From Bradyrhizobium sp. 21 (GTDB lineage: Bacteria; Pseudomonadota; Alphaproteobacteria; Rhizobiales; Xanthobacteraceae), in contig NZ_JADPJG010000026.1 in the NCBI RefSeq assembly GCF_023073335.1, positions 161,955 to 225,954 of the forward strand: a DNA stretch of 64,000 nucleotides, in the 5' to 3' direction. This document shows positions 61,466 through 64,000 of this stretch, in pieces (within the stretch, counting starts at the first letter, position 1; each line of letters starts with the position of its first letter). The position numbers were made by a program, and so were the translations under genes. The notes beneath the pieces are model-generated. The model was not told the DNA's origin and did not search any database. It saw nothing but the letters and a program-made list of their open reading frames with translations.

Positions 61466-62713
61466 TTATCCGACAGTCCGCCTTGCCACCCAGCCTAGGG
61501 TCGAGCCTTGAATGATGATGCTGAACAGGACGACCCCATAAGTTGACGCGAGCATGGCGGCCTTGGCCGGGCTATCCGGCATTGATAGGGCGAGTGCAAC
61601 TGAAATCCCGCCTCGAACGCCCGCCCAGGTGAGAAAGGGCGCGTTGCGCAGGGAAAGCAGCCGAGTCCATCCGAACAGAAATGGTTGAACCGAAACAGAA
61701 ACAAAGCGGGCGAAGAGAACGATTGGCACCGTCGCTGCCGCCAGACCGAGGCTGCGAGGATCGAAGCGCAGCATCAATGTCTCGAGCCCGATGAGCAGAA
61801 AAAGGACCGAGTTGAGAATTTCGTCGATGAGGGTCCAGAGCGCGAAGAGATATCCTTGTGTCCGCTCACTCATTGCGTATCGAGGTCCTCGGTCGCCGAT
61901 GAGGAGGCCCGCGGCGACCATGGAGAGCGGGCCACTGACGTGCAAATGCAGCGCAAGTGCGTAGGTTCCGGTAACGAGGGCAAGGGAGATCAGCACCTCG
62001 ATGGCGTAGTCGTCGATGAGCCGCATCGCGCGATACGCAACATAGCCAGTCAACAAGCCCAGCACTATCCCGCCACCAGCTTCGCGAACGAGTAACTCAG
62101 CGACATCGGCGGCCGAAACCTGACCGCCGTCTCCGGTGCTCGCAAAGCGAAGCATGATGGTGAATAGAACAATCCCGACGCCGTCGTTGAACAATGCCTC
62201 GCCTTCCGTCTCGATCTGCAGCTCTTTGGGCACTTTGGTGTTGCGAAGCGTACTCAGGACAGCAACGGGGTCAGTCGGACTGATCAGTGCGCCGAACACG
62301 AATGCCCAAGCCAACGATACGGAGAGGTTTAAAAGGCCGCAGATGAACCAGAACATCAGGCCTACGAGGACGGTTGAAATTGAGGTGCCGAGGACGGCCA
62401 GAATAAAAACCGGAATGGCGCGGCTTCTGAGTGTGTCAAGATCTACGTGCAACGCGCCGGCGAACAGCAGAAATGCCAGCATCCCATTCACCACGACTTC
62501 GGCAAAGTCGATCTGCCGGAGCCCGTTGGCAAGCTGGTCTAGTAGTTGAATTGTGGGAAACGCCGCATCTAAGCCGATCAGGAGCAGTGACGTCAGGACG
62601 CTCATCACGAGAAGACCTACGCTGCGGGAGAGCGGCAGGAACTTGTGATTGAGCCAGCCGAAGACGGCAGACAATGTAAGCAGAACGGCAGCGATATCCA
62701 TCAGCGAAAGCAC
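61466..62713 (-). CDS. CPA1-family Na+/H+ antiporter
   Basis: A 415-residue antiporter with about 12 helices. The ion-binding TDPVAVLSTLRN and ETEGEALFNDGVGIVLF (the E..L.ND motif of NhaP/NHE) are intact. GTG 62713 with GGGAG seven bases upstream is the likely start; a longer frame to 62917 is not conserved in type. Its 3' end faces the ClC gene 52 bases away, and together the two would move Na+, H+ and Cl-. Confidence 0.9.
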   Translation of the reverse strand: MLSLMDIAAVLLTLSAVFGWLNHKFLPLSRSVGLLVMSVLTSLLLIGLDAAFPTIQLLDQLANGLRQIDFAEVVVNGMLAFLLFAGALHVDLDTLRSRAIPVFILAVLGTSISTVLVGLMFWFICGLLNLSVSLAWAFVFGALISPTDPVAVLSTLRNTKVPKELQIETEGEALFNDGVGIVLFTIMLRFASTGDGGQVSAADVAELLVREAGGGIVLGLLTGYVAYRAMRLIDDYAIEVLISLALVTGTYALALHLHVSGPLSMVAAGLLIGDRGPRYAMSERTQGYLFALWTLIDEILNSVLFLLIGLETLMLRFDPRSLGLAAATVPIVLFARFVSVSVQPFLFGWTRLLSLRNAPFLTWAGVRGGISVALALSMPDSPAKAAMLASTYGVVLFSIIIQGSTLGWVARRTVG

Positions 62714-63034
62714 GACAGGCTCCCTTGTGCTCGGCGAGAGTGCCTGTTCACTCCCTTCCATCAAGGCCGCTGTTCGCTCTACTCCATTGAGGGCAGTGCG
62801 TTCGAGATGGCGACTTTTGACACGTGAATAATCAAAAGCAACTTCGGCAGTTCCTGCGGGACATGCAAGCGGATTAGGATGGGCCTCAATCCCAACCCGT
62901 CTCCGCGACGGAGTCATCTATCCATTTCTGCATCTGCGGCGAAAGATCGCGACGACGATTGTCGGTGTCGTCGTTCACTCCGCATTCATTGGACCGACAT
63001 AGAAGTGCGGAGGGGCATACGACAAGGAAAAACT
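62714..63034. other. Intergenic region, no gene seen
   Basis: This divergent region between the antiporter and a small secreted protein holds only short arginine-rich frames. It presumably carries the promoters of both genes. No inverted repeat or regulatory motif stood out. Confidence 0.5.
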
Positions 63035-63265
63035 ATGAAGAAAATCGCCTATGGATTTGCGGCCGCTGCTCTGCTTGCAGGCACTCAGTTCTTGGTTCCT
63101 GCCAATGCGATGATGGCGCCACCGGTCGGCGCAGCGGCAACATCCGAGACGATGCAGGCCGGCTATCAGTATCATCATCATCGGAGGGTCTGCACCGTGC
63201 GAACCATAGTCACACGCGGCTATCATGGTCGGCGTATCGTCAAGCACGTGCGTGTCTGCCGATAA
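63035..63265 (+). CDS. Small secreted His/Arg-rich protein
   Basis: A 76-residue exported protein: signal peptide (MKKIAYGFAAAALLAGTQFL...ANA), then a short mature part with a His cluster (YQYHHHRRVC) and two cysteines (RRVC, VRVC) able to form a disulfide. AAGGAAAA before ATG 63035. Function unknown; one of several His-rich secreted peptides in the window. Confidence 0.65.
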   Translation: MKKIAYGFAAAALLAGTQFLVPANAMMAPPVGAAATSETMQAGYQYHHHRRVCTVRTIVTRGYHGRRIVKHVRVCR

Positions 63266-63353
63266 GCGCAAACTTGGAGGGCCGTCGATCGAGGCGGCCC
63301 TCACCTTGCATAACAGCAATATTCATCGCGCAGTGAGATGGGTGCGCCGCACA

Positions 63354-63473
63354 TTACATCGGAAGCTGACGCCCAAAAGTCCGGGGAAATCGACGTGCCG
63401 CGATCTCCAGCGCCGCAAAACAAAGAGCCGTGAACAACATACCGAGGACCAGGAGAACCACGACTGTATCCAT
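63354..63473 (-). CDS. 39-residue single-TM peptide
   Basis: ATG 63473 starts a 39-residue peptide, MDTVVVLLVLGMLFTALCFA followed by a basic tail (ALEIAARRFPRTFGRQLPM): a single membrane helix with a positively charged inside end. An AGGA lies about 12 bases upstream, somewhat far. Plausible small membrane protein. Confidence 0.4.
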   Translation of the reverse strand: MDTVVVLLVLGMLFTALCFAALEIAARRFPRTFGRQLPM

Positions 63474-63550
63474 AACCAAACGAGTTCCTGCAAGGGATCG
63501 GGGCAATGAATCCAACTTCGTGATTCTGTCGGTTGCCACGCCTGTTGTCA

Positions 63551-63733
63551 TCAAGCAATCGCGTACGCCGAGAACAGAAGACAGGTGATGTAAACGCAAG
63601 CGAGGCAAATGCCCGCGGTTCTAGCCGTGTGGGCATCGAGCCGCGAGTTCGTCCGAGTAGCGAGCTCGGGCAGTTTCTCATACTGTGCAAAGAGCCGACG
63701 ACGGGCACGTCCTCGGAAAAGTACATTTCTCAT
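63551..63733 (-). CDS. 60-residue single-TM protein
   Basis: ATG 63733, preceded by TGGAGG, starts a peptide of about 60 residues: a basic N-terminus (MRNVLFRGRARRRLFAQYEK) and a C-terminal TM helix (AGICLACVYITCLLFSAYAIA), so it is a tail-anchored membrane protein. The good ribosome site supports it. Unknown function; it may form a unit with the 63354-63473 peptide 77 bases downstream. Confidence 0.5.
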   Translation of the reverse strand: MRNVLFRGRARRRLFAQYEKLPELATRTNSRLDAHTARTAGICLACVYITCLLFSAYAIA

Positions 63734-64000
63734 ATATGCCTCCAAACAACACTGATCCGTCCAAAAAGGTGCGGAGTGCAAAAGCCGTTCGGCCGGCGAT
63801 TCGCGTTGGTTCTCTCGTCCGCTTCTTGGAAGATAGTGGACGGCGTCCCATCGGGCAGTCAGGAGATGAGCGGGGCCTGTCGGGATAATCCTGACGTCCG
63901 CATGCCGCGCGCAGGGCCGTTTGGCCCACCTACTTCCCGCTCAAACTTGATCGGCACTCTTTCCCGAATGGCCCAACCAGCCAAGGGCCACGCCGTAGCG
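63734..64000. other. Terminal non-coding stretch
   Basis: No supported gene from here to the end of the window. Two short frames overlap antisense to each other and encode nothing recognisable. A gene may begin beyond the window edge. Confidence 0.45.

Noticed and set aside
1..64000. tRNA, rRNA, CRISPR arrays, IS elements or integrases
   Set aside because: I looked for cloverleaf T-loops, regularly spaced repeats and transposase motifs and found none; the short tandem arrays have no spacers and are not CRISPR.

Overview
The window looks like chromosomal DNA of a Bradyrhizobium-type alphaproteobacterium. Base composition is high in G+C. The gene families are typical of that group: DUF2336, 'GPDRRR'-tailed response regulators, many small secreted Gly/Tyr/His-rich proteins, and a CoxMNOP-like second aa3-type oxidase. 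Two kinds of palindromic intergenic repeat that I associate with this group are present. I saw no tRNA, rRNA, CRISPR array, insertion sequence or integrase. The assignment rests on gene content only.

Layout. 1-600 is non-coding and carries a nested palindrome. 0.7-9.8 kb: a PAS-GGDEF-EAL protein, a Tat-exported serine hydrolase, a nitroreductase, a higBA toxin-antitoxin pair with palindromes upstream, thrS, an MFS exporter and a small secreted protein. 9.8-18 kb: a secreted alpha/beta hydrolase, an amino-acid permease, a secreted protein of unknown function, then an XRE-cupin regulator divergent from an uptake unit (MHS-type MFS carrier, MOSC protein, VanB-type flavin/2Fe-2S reductase). 18-30.4 kb: yidD, a ClpP-like secreted protein, a NifU-like protein, folE, hisI, a transglycosylase-like protein, DUF2336, an Hpt protein, a response regulator, nadK, a serine carboxypeptidase, a second serine hydrolase and a TPR protein. 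30.5-38 kb: many small secreted or membrane proteins, two short tandem-repeat arrays, an outer-membrane barrel, a chemoreceptor and a 5'-truncated PRC-barrel gene.

38.1-53.2 kb is the centrepiece. Thirteen minus-strand genes, overlapping or nearly so, run from 52139 down to 38140: a YdeP/FdhF-like molybdopterin oxidoreductase, the whole Alternative Complex III (actABCDEF), an uncharacterised single-TM protein, an SCO copper chaperone, and a caa3 cytochrome oxidase (coxM with fused cytochrome c, coxN, coxO, coxP). fdhD, the sulfurtransferase needed by formate-dehydrogenase-type enzymes, is divergent from the first gene. Together they encode a complete quinol -> ACIII -> caa3 -> O2 chain that bypasses bc1, with a possible organic electron donor enzyme in the same transcript. 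Subunit I has the YS motif of A2-type oxidases instead of the glutamate of A1 types.

53.3-64 kb is a looser accessory region: a GH15 remnant, a Crp/Fnr regulator, a DUF4396 membrane protein, a zinc-ribbon peptide, an AI-2E family permease, an FAD monooxygenase, a ClC protein with two CBS domains and a replaced proton-gate residue, a CPA1 Na+/H+ antiporter, and small secreted or membrane peptides.
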